Source: Arachis hypogaea
Lineage: Eukaryota > Streptophyta > Magnoliopsida > Fabales > Fabaceae
DNA: 64,000 nucleotides
Assembly (NCBI RefSeq): GCF_003086295.3
Contig: NC_092051.1
Span: forward strand, 79,492,445 to 79,556,444
Direction of reading: 5' to 3'
The position numbers and the translations under genes were made by a program. Shown here in pieces: positions 32,651 through 42,532 of the stretch. Position 1 is the stretch's first letter. Each line of letters starts with the position of its first letter. The notes under the pieces are model-generated. The model saw only the letters and a list, made by a program, of their open reading frames with translations. It had not been told where the DNA came from and did no database searches.

Positions 32651-33250
32651 CTACACGTGGCCGTTCGGAGAATCGCCGTGAGACTCGTCCATCTCCTCAT
32701 CCTGCTCTATCTCTATCTCAGGATCCTCCTCCTCCTCATCATCCACAGCTGTAACTATGTCCTCAGATCCACCAGAAACACTACTGTCACTATGTACAAA
32801 ACCATTCACAAGCACAGGTCCGTTCGCGTATATAGGAGCTACCCCACCGTCCGATAGTGCCGGCTCATCAGGCTGTGGAAAGTCGGGGATCGGCTCAGGA
32901 GGAAAATCCCACTCTGGTGGTATCACAGGTACGTAGTCATCAGCTAACTCAGGCTCATCAGGAATGATAGGCTCAGGTACCGCCTCATTCAAAGGTTGAG
33001 CTGGTATAGGGTGCTCAGGATCATCAGGAAAAGGATGTCCAGGTGCGTCAGGGTGTAACCAGGATAAGGGAAAGTCGTAAGGAGCATCAGGGTCAAAATG
33101 CGGGCTAGACAGAGGTTGTTGAAAAGCTCGATTAGGTAACGCATATCGTCTAATACGAGGCTCCAAACCCATAATGAAGTAACTGTGATGTACCGGATCC
33201 TCGTAGACGTAAGGGTCCTCGAACTCATAGAAGATCACGCCCGTCTCCAT
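32651..33250 (-). CDS. LTR-embedded acidic proline-rich ORF, 199 aa (3' LTR copy)
   Basis: ATG 33250 to TAG 32651, on the same strand as gag-pol. Not recognised. Codons 1-50 are mixed and aromatic, with EFEDPYVYEDPVHH and EPRIRRYALPNRAF. Codons 51-140 are rich in P, D and E with repeated PDAP, PDDPE, PIPD and PEPI pieces. The end is strongly acidic (DDEEEEDPEIEIEQDEEMDE). No signal peptide, membrane segment or cysteine motif. The ORF is intact in both LTRs although the element's gag-pol has four stops. It lies about 510 bp from the LTR's internal border, so in the 5' LTR it could fall in the transcript leader before gag. Expression is not shown; it may be a chance ORF of biased composition. 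Confidence 0.5.
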   Translation of the reverse strand: METGVIFYEFEDPYVYEDPVHHSYFIMGLEPRIRRYALPNRAFQQPLSSPHFDPDAPYDFPLSWLHPDAPGHPFPDDPEHPIPAQPLNEAVPEPIIPDEPELADDYVPVIPPEWDFPPEPIPDFPQPDEPALSDGGVAPIYANGPVLVNGFVHSDSSVSGGSEDIVTAVDDEEEEDPEIEIEQDEEMDESHGDSPNGHV

Positions 33251-33644
33251 CTGAGGGGGGAGGAAGGGAGAGAAGGGGTAAGAACTGGGGAGTTCTTAGT
33301 AGGGTCGGGGTTATTAGTTACGTTCATTTATTTGATTCCGATTAGCAGATAGATATTAGAATACAGTAAAGTAGTAAACAGTAGTTAAAATAGATAGGGA
33401 AAATAGAAAACAGAACACAAACAGAAGAATGCAAGAAAATAAAGCATAGACATAGCACTCAAGCAAACAAACATAAAGAAATTGATCAAACACAAGTAGG
33501 AATGCAACAGAGAATAACGCACAGACAAGAATGATGCATGTCTAGTCCTAGTGCAGGTAATGTGCTCATTTGTCGGTTTCTACCCGCTCCCGACGTAACC
33601 CAGCATTACTAGCCGGATATGGCTTTCCTGTTGGCTATACCCCT

Positions 33645-33835
33645 GTGTACAGGAAATAACCCTTCTGCCACCACAGGGTCCACTGCACGCAGGAAATAAC
33701 ACATCTGCCACTGCAGGGTTGTATGCCGACACACCTTCTGTATACAGGAAATAACCCCTCTGCCACTACAGAAATGGAACAGGTGGTCACGGTACTTCTG
33801 TAGCAGGAAATAACCCCTCTGCCTTACAGAAATAA
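33645..33835 (-). repeat. Four-unit hairpin repeat with CAGGAAATAACCCCTCTGCC (3' LTR copy)
   Basis: Four imperfect units share CAGGAAATAAC(C/A)C(C/A/T)TCTGCC. The core is flanked by inverted TTCTGTA/TACAGAA-type arms in the third and fourth units, and by GTG/CAC or TGCA-rich arms in the others. Each unit could fold as a stem-loop with the AAATAAC core in the loop. Confidence 0.8.
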
Positions 33836-36040
33836 AATATGGACCTGTACCGCAGGAAAGCGTTTCTCAGTGGTTGCACCATTATCTATCTGACTGCTAC
33901 AATGCAGTAGATGAACATATAGATATCTTTGAGGTTGCCTTAATGCAACAGATGACCTCTCAATAGGTCCTCTACTCTTTATCATATTACTCTCTTCGCT
34001 TTGTCTCTTTATTCTGCTCTGTTTGTTCCTTTCTCTGCGCTTCCTCACTTTATTCTGCTTTCTCTATTTAACGTATGTATTTAAAGTTTATGTAAATTTC
34101 GGTATGATTAGTTAGCCTGCCCCAAGTATAGGTTCATTAAGTCTATACTGAAACAGTTTAACTTTTCATATAATACCTAACCCTATTCGCAAATCAAGAA
34201 CTAACTATGTTGCCCTAGTTCGTTCACTACTCTTTGTCTGTTTCTCTGTTGTTAAAATTTTACAGACTTTTTCTTCGATTTTTATCTTTTCTTCAACTTT
34301 TTATCTTTTCTTTATCTTTGCCTCACTAATATGTTTTTACCACTCCCTAAGTGTTTTATGAAGGTAATTATGAGATTCTGCGCTTAAAGTTGTCTTTCTA
34401 AAGCTTTTACAGAAAACTGCCTTTTTCGCATTATTTTATTATTTTTATTAAAATATTATTTTTAATTAAATATTATTATTTAATATTTTATTATTATTTA
34501 TTATTTTATTAATATATTTTCGAAAATTAACTTTACTTTAACCTTTAACCTTTAAAATTCACTTTTTACCACCCGTAACTTTTAATATTTCTACTTTTAC
34601 CACCCTAACTTCCAGAAATTACCATATAACCCCTTAAACACCAAAAATTTTACTTCCTTGACCTTTTATGAATCAAAAAGGTGTTCTTCATTGTTCTTCA
34701 CCACACTCAAAGTGTTCTTCATGTTCTTCATAAATTCTTCAGATTCTTTCTCTGTTTTTACCCGTTTTTCAGTCTTTTCAGCCACCGATTTTTACTATAA
34801 TTCATAATAAATTAGCAGCCACTAAAACCCCATCTTTTCTACATGATTTCAACACAAATTGAACCTCAATTTAAGCTTAGGGTTTCGTTTTCCCAGCTGC
34901 CTAAGAACATGAACTTTAAAGCTTAAATTTCATCAAATTTCATCAGAATTTCACCAAATTTTCACCAAAAATCAATCATATATGCAACCAATTTTTAGCA
35001 CAGCCAAATAATATAACATTCACACATCTCAAACACAATTAATCAAGATTAATTTCGTGACACCCTACCTGGTCTTGCTGCTCCTAATTCAATCAAACTT
35101 TCAGGTGGTCTTTAAACACTTTTTCCTCCTAAATCACATCAAGAAAACACATATTTAAGCATGTTTCCTTGAAACAATCAAAAGAGAGATGGTACAGCCA
35201 ACTCACCTTGATCCCAGCCTTGATAAGTCATATGATCATGTAGAGAAAGAAGAGAGGATCATTTTGGTCGGATTGGAATTTTGATTTGAGTTTTAGTTCA
35301 GCAGAAATCAAGCTTTGAAGATTTGGAACTAAGAACTTTTCTCTCTTTTTCTCTCTACCTATTTTCGGCCACAAAGTGAAAATGAGCCAGCCTTGGGGGT
35401 TTTGGGGGTGTAGGGTGAGTTGTGATTGGTTGGCTTGGAGGTGGATTAAAATAATATTAAAATATCTCAGGTGTATAACTACTAAAACTAAATGTATCGG
35501 AACACTTGCAAAAACATGTCTAAAAATTATTTTCTAAGCTACTAGCATAAATGACACTAGTAACATATTTATTATGAGAATGAAACATGAATAATGAGGC
35601 CTTAGCATTGCTAAAGTCATCAGGGAGTGCTGGTGCTAAGCTGCACCAGTAAATTGTGAACCCTGTTAAACCGGTTTTCTGTTTTTAACTAAAACTGATC
35701 AGGTAACCTTATAATATCATTCAAGAGGCTTCTAATACTCATATAATGATAATATCATCCTATTATCTCTCTCCTCTCATAAATCGAGTCCGGTTTGTCA
35801 AACTGAGATTATTTACGAAAAATCGAATTAAAACTCCTAACCGATACGGTTCAAAAACTAGATTCCTCGTGATTGCATTATCGAGCTTGTCTCGGAAAAG
35901 GTTCTAACTTAAATATGACATAATGACAATGAGGATTGAGATACTTGATGATATATCAAAGGTTTTCCCCTTTCTGATCTTCTGGAGAAATTCGTACTTT
36001 CACAATAGATCTCGCGTACTCGAAAACCGGGGTTGTTACA

Positions 36041-36056
36041 TTCTACCCTCCTAAAA
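36041..36056 (-). other. Polypurine tract of the chromovirus
   Basis: On the minus strand TTTTAGGAGGGTAGAA directly precedes the TGTAAC start of the 3' LTR. It is the expected primer site for plus-strand DNA synthesis. Confidence 0.8.
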
Positions 36057-36077
36057 GAAAATTTTGCCCTCAAAATT

Positions 36078-37898
36078 TCAGTTACCTGAGAATAAATGCG
36101 GGTAATCAGCTTTCATCTTATCTTCCAGTTCCCAAGTGTGCTCTTCTTCTCCTCTTTGTCCCCAAGCTACTTTGACTAAGCGAACAGTCTTGCCTCTCAG
36201 CTGCTTATCGTTTCTTTCTACGATCTGAACTGGTGATGCTTGATATGTCAAATCGTTTCGTAACTGTACTGTCTCTGGTTGTAAAATATGACTCTCATCG
36301 AGAATATATTTCTTAAGTTGCGAGACATGAAAAACATCATGAAGGTTTGACAAATATGGAGGAAGGGCTACTTGATAAGCTACTAGACCGACTCTTTTAA
36401 GTATTTGGAAAGGTCCTATGTATCGAGGGTTAAGCTTTTTAGTCTTAAGGGCTCTACCTATTCCAGTAGTCGGGGTTACTTTAAGAAAGACATGGTCTCC
36501 CTTACTAAACTCTAAGGGTCTACGTCTATTATTGGCATAGCTCTTTTGACGGCTCTGTGCTATCTGGATCTTCTGGCGAATCCCCTTTATCTTCTCAATA
36601 GTTTCTTGCACTAAGTCTGGACCTAAGACACTGGCTTCTCCGTCGTCATTCCAACACAATGGTGTCTGACATCTTCTTCCGTAGAGAGCTTCATATGGTG
36701 CCATCCCGATACTTTGTTGGTAGCTGTTGTTGTAGACGAACTCGACCAATGGCATATATCTATCCCAACTGCCTTGGTTATCCATTACACAAGATCTTAG
36801 CATGTCTTCCAATGTTTGGATTGTCCGCTCTGATTGTCCGTCTGTTTGAGGATGGTATGCTGTACTCATATGCAATTCTGTTCCCAATGCTTTCTGGAAA
36901 GCTCCCCAGAATCTGGAAGTAAACCTCGGATCTCGATCTGAAACAAATGATGAAGGTATTCCGTGCAATCGTACGATTTCTTGAATATATATCCATGCTA
37001 GCCTTTCTAATGTATAGTCAACTCGAATCGGAAGGAAGTGCGCTGATTTTGTCAACCTGTCTACAATTACCCAAATGGCATTGTGTCCAGTTGAGGTCCT
37101 TGGCAATCCCGTGACAAAATCCATAGTGATCTGCTCCCATTTCCATTGTGGTATTCCTAAGGGTTGCAGGGTTCCAGACGGTTTCTGGTGTTCCACCTTC
37201 ACCTTCTGACAGGTTAAACATTTTGAGACATAATCAGCTACCTCTTTCTTCAAGCCCGGCCACCAGAACATTTGTTTCAAATCCTGATACATCTTTGTTA
37301 CTCCAGGATGCATAGAAAATCTACTTTGATGAGCTTCTGCAAGAATCCTTTGCCACAAATCTCCAGAGCTAGGCACACAAATTATGTTCTTGTATCTCCA
37401 GAGGCTGCTACGATCTAGTCTTACAGCTTCTGGTTCCTCTACTTTCATCCGTCTCAGCATCGTCATCATTTCTGAATCCTGTGCTTGTGCTTGCTGAATC
37501 CTAATCTTAAAATCTGGTGTTATATGCAATTGGGCCAAACGGACTCCACTTGATGTCTCAGTCATAGCCAACTTAAGGTCCTCAAATTCTGCGAGTAACT
37601 TTTCTTCCTTTATCATCATCCAAGAGATATTCAAATTCTTCCTGCTCAAAGCGTCTGCCACCACGTTCGCTTTTCCTGGGTGATAGCTTAACTTAAAATC
37701 ATAGTCCTTCAGGAACTCCATCCACCTTCGCTGTCGCATATTAAGATCCTTCTGGTCAAAGATATACTTTAAACTTTTGTGGTCAGAGAAAACTTCTAGC
37801 TGAGCGCCATACAAATAGTGTCTCCAGATCTTCAGAGCAAACACTACTGCAGCCAACTCCAAGTCATGCGTCGGATAATTTCGTTCATGAGGTCTCAG
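36078..37898 (-). pseudogene. Chromovirus RNase H end, integrase and chromodomain
   Basis: Open for 594 codons from 37862 to 36078. The part before 37862 follows the TAG at 37899-37901. RNase H end: [21 protein letters not shown] (codons 25-75). Integrase: zinc-binding H185, C215, C218; catalytic D248, D309 and E345 with DD35E spacing (SERT after GQ); GPF motif near 483. C-terminal chromodomain at about 538-592 ([27 protein letters not shown]), which in chromoviruses guides integration to marked chromatin. This block itself has no stop and all catalytic residues. Only the upstream stops make the polyprotein broken. Confidence 0.93.
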
Positions 37899-37901
37899 CT
37901 A

Positions 37902-38762
37902 CCGGGAAGCATAAGCCACCACATTTTTGTCTTGCATCAGCACACATCCAAGTCCTTTATGAGAAGCGTCACAGTATACTTCAAAAGGTTTCTGTGGGTC
38001 GGGTAGTACTAATACAGGTGCAGTTGTTAACTTTTCCTTAAGCATCTTGAAACTCCTATCACACTCAGCCGTCCAAACGAACAGAACTTCCTTTCGTGTA
38101 AGGTAAGTCAGAGGTAAGGCTATCTGTGAAAACCCTTTAATAAACCTCCGGTAATATCCAGCAAGTCCGAGAAAACTCCGAACTTCTGTAACGGTCGTAG
38201 GTGGTTCCCATTGCACTACTGCTTCAATTTTTGAAGGATCCACTGCAATTCCTCCCTGTGATATAACATGTCCCAAAAATGCCACCTTCTCTGTCCAGAA
38301 CTCGCACTTTGATAATTTAGCATATAACTTCCGAGTCCTTAGTATCTGCAATACAATCCTTAGATGCTCTTCATGCTCTCTTTCTGTCTTCGAATAGATG
38401 AGAATATCGTCTATGAAGACTACTACGAACTGATCAAGGTACGGACGAAAAATACGATTCATGTAATCCATAAAAATCGCAGGAGCATTAGTTAGTCCAA
38501 ACGACATAACCGTATACTCATAGTGACCATATCGAGTTCTAAATGCAGTCTTCGGTATATCTGACTCTTTCACTCGAATCTGATGATAGCCCGATCGCAA
38601 ATCAATCTTCGAAAACACAGTTGCACCTTTTAACTGATCCATTAGATCATCTATTCGTGGAAGTGGATACTTGTCCTTGATAGTGATTTTATTTAACTGT
38701 CGGTAATCTACGCAAAGTCTCATTCCACCATCCTTCTTCTTTACTAGCAATACCGGAGCTCC
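37902..38762 (-). pseudogene. Chromovirus reverse transcriptase and RNase H start
   Basis: Lies between the TAG codons at 38763-38765 and 37899-37901, same frame as its neighbours. Motifs in order: [60 protein letters not shown], catalytic FIDDILIYS (near 38405), [21 protein letters not shown], then RNase H start with [18 protein letters not shown]. Both flanking stops stand where the family has W (SPWGAP) and Q (SRQLRPHE). A single base change each, TGG to TAG and CAG to TAG, explains them. Confidence 0.93.
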
Positions 38763-38765
38763 CTA

Positions 38766-39506
38766 GGGTGATGCGCTGGGACGAATAAATTTCTTTCCAA
38801 GTAGCTCATCCAACTGCTTCTTCAACTCTGCAAGTTCCAATGGTGACATCCGGTACGGTGCTATGGAAATTGGTCCGGTTCCAGGTACAAGTTCAATGCT
38901 AAATTCTATCTCTCGCTGAGGAGGAAACTCAGGTATGTCGTCCGGGAAAACATCAGGAAATTCCTTCACCACTCGGATTCGTTCTAAGCTTAGTTCACTA
39001 TCATTTGAGCTAGCCGCTAATAGAACGTACCCCTCACAATCACTCCCGTCTAATGTAACTCTTACAGAATTCAGATATAAAGTATGAGATAGAAATGGTT
39101 TAATATCTAAACTATCAGACAGAATAACAGCAGTTCTTTCATAGCAATCAAGGAAAACATGATACTTAGATAACCAATCTAACCCTAGAATAACTTCTAA
39201 ACCACATAGAGGCAAACAGATTAGATCATGTATAAAAGTTCTGTTCCTAATAGTGAATGGTACTTGCAGGCACACTAAACTAGTCAAAGCATTTTGGGAC
39301 GCAGGTGTATGGACAATCAGATCAAAGTTCAACTCAGAGAAATCTAGTCCCAACTCACGAGCAACAGTTAAAGAGATAAAGGAATGCGATGCACCCGAGT
39401 CATATAGTACAGTTAGAAATCGATCTTTGACAATACACTGACCTTGGATCAGGGCGTCTAATTGCATAGCATCATCAGCAGTCATGGCAAACACTCGACC
39501 TTGTTG
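38766..39506 (-). pseudogene. Chromovirus aspartic protease and RT N-terminus
   Basis: Follows the TAG at 39507-39509. The protease has the catalytic YDSGASHSFIS (near codon 33 of the 39494 start) and the flap-side VILGLDWLSKYHVFLDC. It continues into the RT N-terminal part (EFPDVFPDD, FSIELVPGTGPISIAPYRM) and stops at 38763 just before the conserved GAPVL. It would cleave the polyprotein. Confidence 0.9.
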
Positions 39507-39509
39507 CTA

Positions 39510-40643
39510 GGTTCGTATTGGATTTCGAGAAAGTCCTTTTGGGCAACTCCTCGCCAAGTGTCCCGGTTCCCCACAATTGTAACAAGTAAATGTTCTGATT
39601 TGGCAAGGCCTGGTACCATGATCCTTTCCACACTGCCTACATGCAATATTCACTTGTGCCTGTTGAGGTCGTTTACCATTATCCTGCCTTGGTCTACCTC
39701 CGTTTCCACCCGTAGGGCGAGTAGGGATGTTACCAACCTGTGGGTTTCTTCGATGTGGCACACCAGGTGTCTTGAAGTTTGTCCTTCGTGGTTGTCAATT
39801 ATAATTATTGTAGTTCCTTGGTGGAAATCCTTGACGACTTGCTTTAGAGGCACTCACCTTCTTAGCACATTCTTCTACTAACTTACACTTATTAACCAGC
39901 TCAGCAAAATTTTGTATCTCCAATGGAACTACTGAACTCATCAGATCCTCACGAAGGCCCCCTTCGAACTTCAAACACTTCCATTCTTCAAAGTCAGCAG
40001 GATTCCCTTGGCAGATCATGGAGAAACGGCACAAGTCATCAAACTTATGGGCATATTCTGCAATAGTTATGTTACCCTGTTTCAGCTGCATAAGTTCCAT
40101 CTCCTTAGCATCACGAGCTGCCCTCAGAAAATACTTCTTATAAAATTCATCCTTAAAAGTATTCCAAGGAATAACGCCTTCATCTTGTTGCAACAGTCGC
40201 TGTATCCCCTGCCACCAATGCTCAGCTTCTCCTTCCAGCATATAAGTAGCGAACTCCACGTGTTGGCCTTCCGGAACATGCTGTGCTCGCAGTGATCGTT
40301 CGATAGCTCGAAACCAGTTGTCAGCATCAGTCGCAACGAGTGTACCTTTAAACTTAGGTGGTTTAACCTTCAGAAAAGTTGCAAGGGTGATAGGTCTTTC
40401 GAAATGCCCCAAGTTATTCTCATCATTTCGACTATCTTCCCCATGCTCATTCTCATTCTCATTTCTCACTCCAAGACGATCAACAGCCCTAGCCGCTGCT
40501 ACTGCAGCCTCACGCACTACCTCAGCCACAGCGTTCATGGTAGTCATAAATGTTTCCTGTTCCCTCTCGTAGTTAACATTAGGAATTCCTTCCCGTACGC
40601 CTCGTCTCCGTGAACCCATTGTGGTCCTGTTCACACCAAACAA
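39510..40643 (-). pseudogene. Chromovirus gag with zinc knuckle
   Basis: Frame from 40643; the second ATG at 40619 (MGSRRRGVREG) is equally plausible as start. Gag core: FLKVKPPKFKGTLVATDADNW, EHWWQGI, FKDEFYKKYF, ELMQLKQGNITIAEY, FEGGLREDL (codons 85-245). A TGA at 39795-39797 splits off the nucleocapsid part, which has a CCHC zinc knuckle CYNCGEPGHLARSC (near 39560) and a preceding CRQCGKDHGTRPC. This block forms the particle and binds element RNA. Start of the polyprotein; no frameshift to protease. Confidence 0.92.
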
Positions 40644-40815
40644 TCATTATTAAGGTGATCAGTCTTAACACTTCAAGTCAAGTGTGAACACTCCCAGAAT
40701 GAAAACACAGAGACAATCATGCAACACATATCATATAGATATCCTATAAGCATGAGACACACAACAGAGTATGCAATGAAGCATAGTCAGTCCACTCCCC
40801 AGGCTCTATAGGGAA

Positions 40816-40833
40816 AGAACTGCACTGATACCA
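40816..40833 (-). other. Primer-binding site (tRNA-iMet) of the chromovirus
   Basis: On the minus strand TGGTATCAGTGCAGTTCT starts three bases after the 5' LTR end. TGGTATCAG matches the complement of the plant initiator tRNA-Met 3' end (usual TGGTATCAGAGC), with a mismatch at the tenth base. The leader to gag is about 170 bp. Confidence 0.8.
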
Positions 40834-41347
40834 ACTTGTAACGACCCAACTCCCAGTATGCCATGGTCATACAAGAAGCTAAGTGTTACTAACTTATCCC
40901 TCTTAATTATTAACTATTATTTACTATATGAGCCTGTTCCTTGTTAGAGCGATGCCAATTTTACGGGTAGCTTTTTTTTTTTTTATATCGTATCATTGCG
41001 GATAACAAGGTAAAATAAACAAGCATATATTGGGAGTAACAGAAAAGCGGCATAAAGAAACATAGAGACACAACTGATAATATACATCATGTACACTATA
41101 ACAAAACATGCGGCGTTTACACCAGATCAAGTCAGTTTACATCCTCGTCATCCTACGTAGCTAATATATACACGACACTCCCAGGGCCTGGCCCATACAA
41201 AAAGCCACTAATCTGGCACCCAGGCTAGCCTAACCACTATATAGCTCCTAGCTCTCGGGTGTACTAACACAAGTGAGAGACTAACTAACAGATAATGTCA
41301 GACTAGAGTGTCATCAAAAGAATGCCCCTTCCGCAGTCAAGCTATAT

Positions 41348-41947
41348 CTACACGTGGCCGTTCGGAGAATCGCCGTGAGGCTCGTCCATCTCCTCATCCT
41401 GCTCTATCTCTATCTCAGGATCCTCCTCCTCCTCATCGTCCACAACTGCAACTATGTCCTCAGATCCACCAGAAATACTGCTGTCACTATGTACAAAACC
41501 ATTCGCAAGCACAGGTCCGTTCGCGTATATAGGAGCTACCCCACCGTCCGGTAGTGCTGGCTCATCAGGCTGTGGAAAGTCGGGGATTGGCTCAGGGGGA
41601 AAATCCCACTCTGGTGGTATCACAGGTACGTAGTCATCAGCTAACTCAGGCTCATCAGGAATGATAGGCTCAGGTACCGCCTCATTCAAAGGTTGAGCTG
41701 GTATAGGGTGCTCAGGATCATCAGGAAAAGGATGTCCAGGTGCGTCAGGGTGTAACCAGGATAAGGGAAAGTCGTAAGGAGCATCAGGGTCAAAATGCGG
41801 GCTAGACAGAGGATGTTGAAAAGCTCGATTAGGTAACGCATATCGTCTAATACGAGGCTCCAAACCCATAATGAAGTAATTGTGATGTACCGGATCCTCG
41901 TAGACGTAAGGGTCCTCGAACTCATAGAAGATCACGCCCGTCTCCAT
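41348..41947 (-). CDS. LTR-embedded acidic proline-rich ORF, 199 aa (5' LTR copy)
   Basis: ATG 41947 to TAG 41348. Same length as the 3' LTR copy and 8 amino-acid differences from it by my count (for example HHNYF for HHSYF, FQHPL for FQQPL, ALPDGG for ALSDGG). I count 13 base differences in 600, nearly all transitions. In this copy the ORF would lie upstream of gag in the element transcript if transcription starts further right. It may be translated from the leader, spliced, or not expressed at all. Composition: proline, aspartate and glutamate, acidic C-terminus; no domain recognised. Confidence 0.52.
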   Translation of the reverse strand: METGVIFYEFEDPYVYEDPVHHNYFIMGLEPRIRRYALPNRAFQHPLSSPHFDPDAPYDFPLSWLHPDAPGHPFPDDPEHPIPAQPLNEAVPEPIIPDEPELADDYVPVIPPEWDFPPEPIPDFPQPDEPALPDGGVAPIYANGPVLANGFVHSDSSISGGSEDIVAVVDDEEEEDPEIEIEQDEEMDEPHGDSPNGHV

Positions 41948-42341
41948 CTGAGGGGGGAGGAAGGGAGAGAAGGGGTAAGAACTGGGGAGTTCTTAGTAGG
42001 GTCGGGGTTATTAGTTACGTTCATTTATTTGATTCCGATTAGCAGATAGATATTAGAATACAGTAAAGTAGTAAACAGTAGTTAAAATAGATAGGGAAAA
42101 TAGAAAACAGAACACAAACAGAAGAATGCAAGAAAATAAAGCATAGACATAGCACTCAAGCAAACAAACATAAAGAAATTGATCAAACACAAGTAGGAAT
42201 GCAACAGAGAATAACGCACAGACAAGAATGATGCATGTCTAGTCCTAGTGCAGGTAATGAGCTCATTTGTCGGTTTCTACCCGCTCCCGACGTAACCCAG
42301 CATTACTAGCCGGATATGGCTTTCCTGTTGGCTATACCCCT

Positions 42342-42532
42342 GTGTACAGGAAATAACCCTTCTGCTACCACAGGGTCCACTGCACGCAGGAAATAACACA
42401 TCTGCCACTGCAGGGTTGTATGCCGACACACCTTCTGTATACAGGAAATAACCCCTCTGCCACTACAGAAATGGAACAGGTGGTCACGGTACTTCTGTAG
42501 CTGGAAATAACCCCTCTGCCTTACAGAAATAA
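42342..42532 (-). repeat. Four-unit hairpin repeat with CAGGAAATAACCCCTCTGCC (5' LTR copy)
   Basis: Same four units as in the other LTR, with one unit changed from TAGCAGG to TAGCTGG near 42498. Confidence 0.8.

Larger units (their letters stand above)
32138..36040 (-). repeat. 3' LTR of the chromovirus
   Basis: A 3903-bp LTR with TGTAACGACCC / GGGGTTGTTACA ends. Contains a 199-codon ORF, a four-unit hairpin repeat and an AT-rich stretch (34430-34515). Differs from the right LTR by poly-T length near 32275 (15 against 13), a 2-bp indel near 35178, and scattered substitutions. Confidence 0.96.

Noticed and set aside
41354..41554. Plus-strand ORFs opposite the 199-codon LTR ORF (also 32657-32857)
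   Set aside because: Antisense shadows of the D/E/P-rich frame; shorter, with no features of their own.
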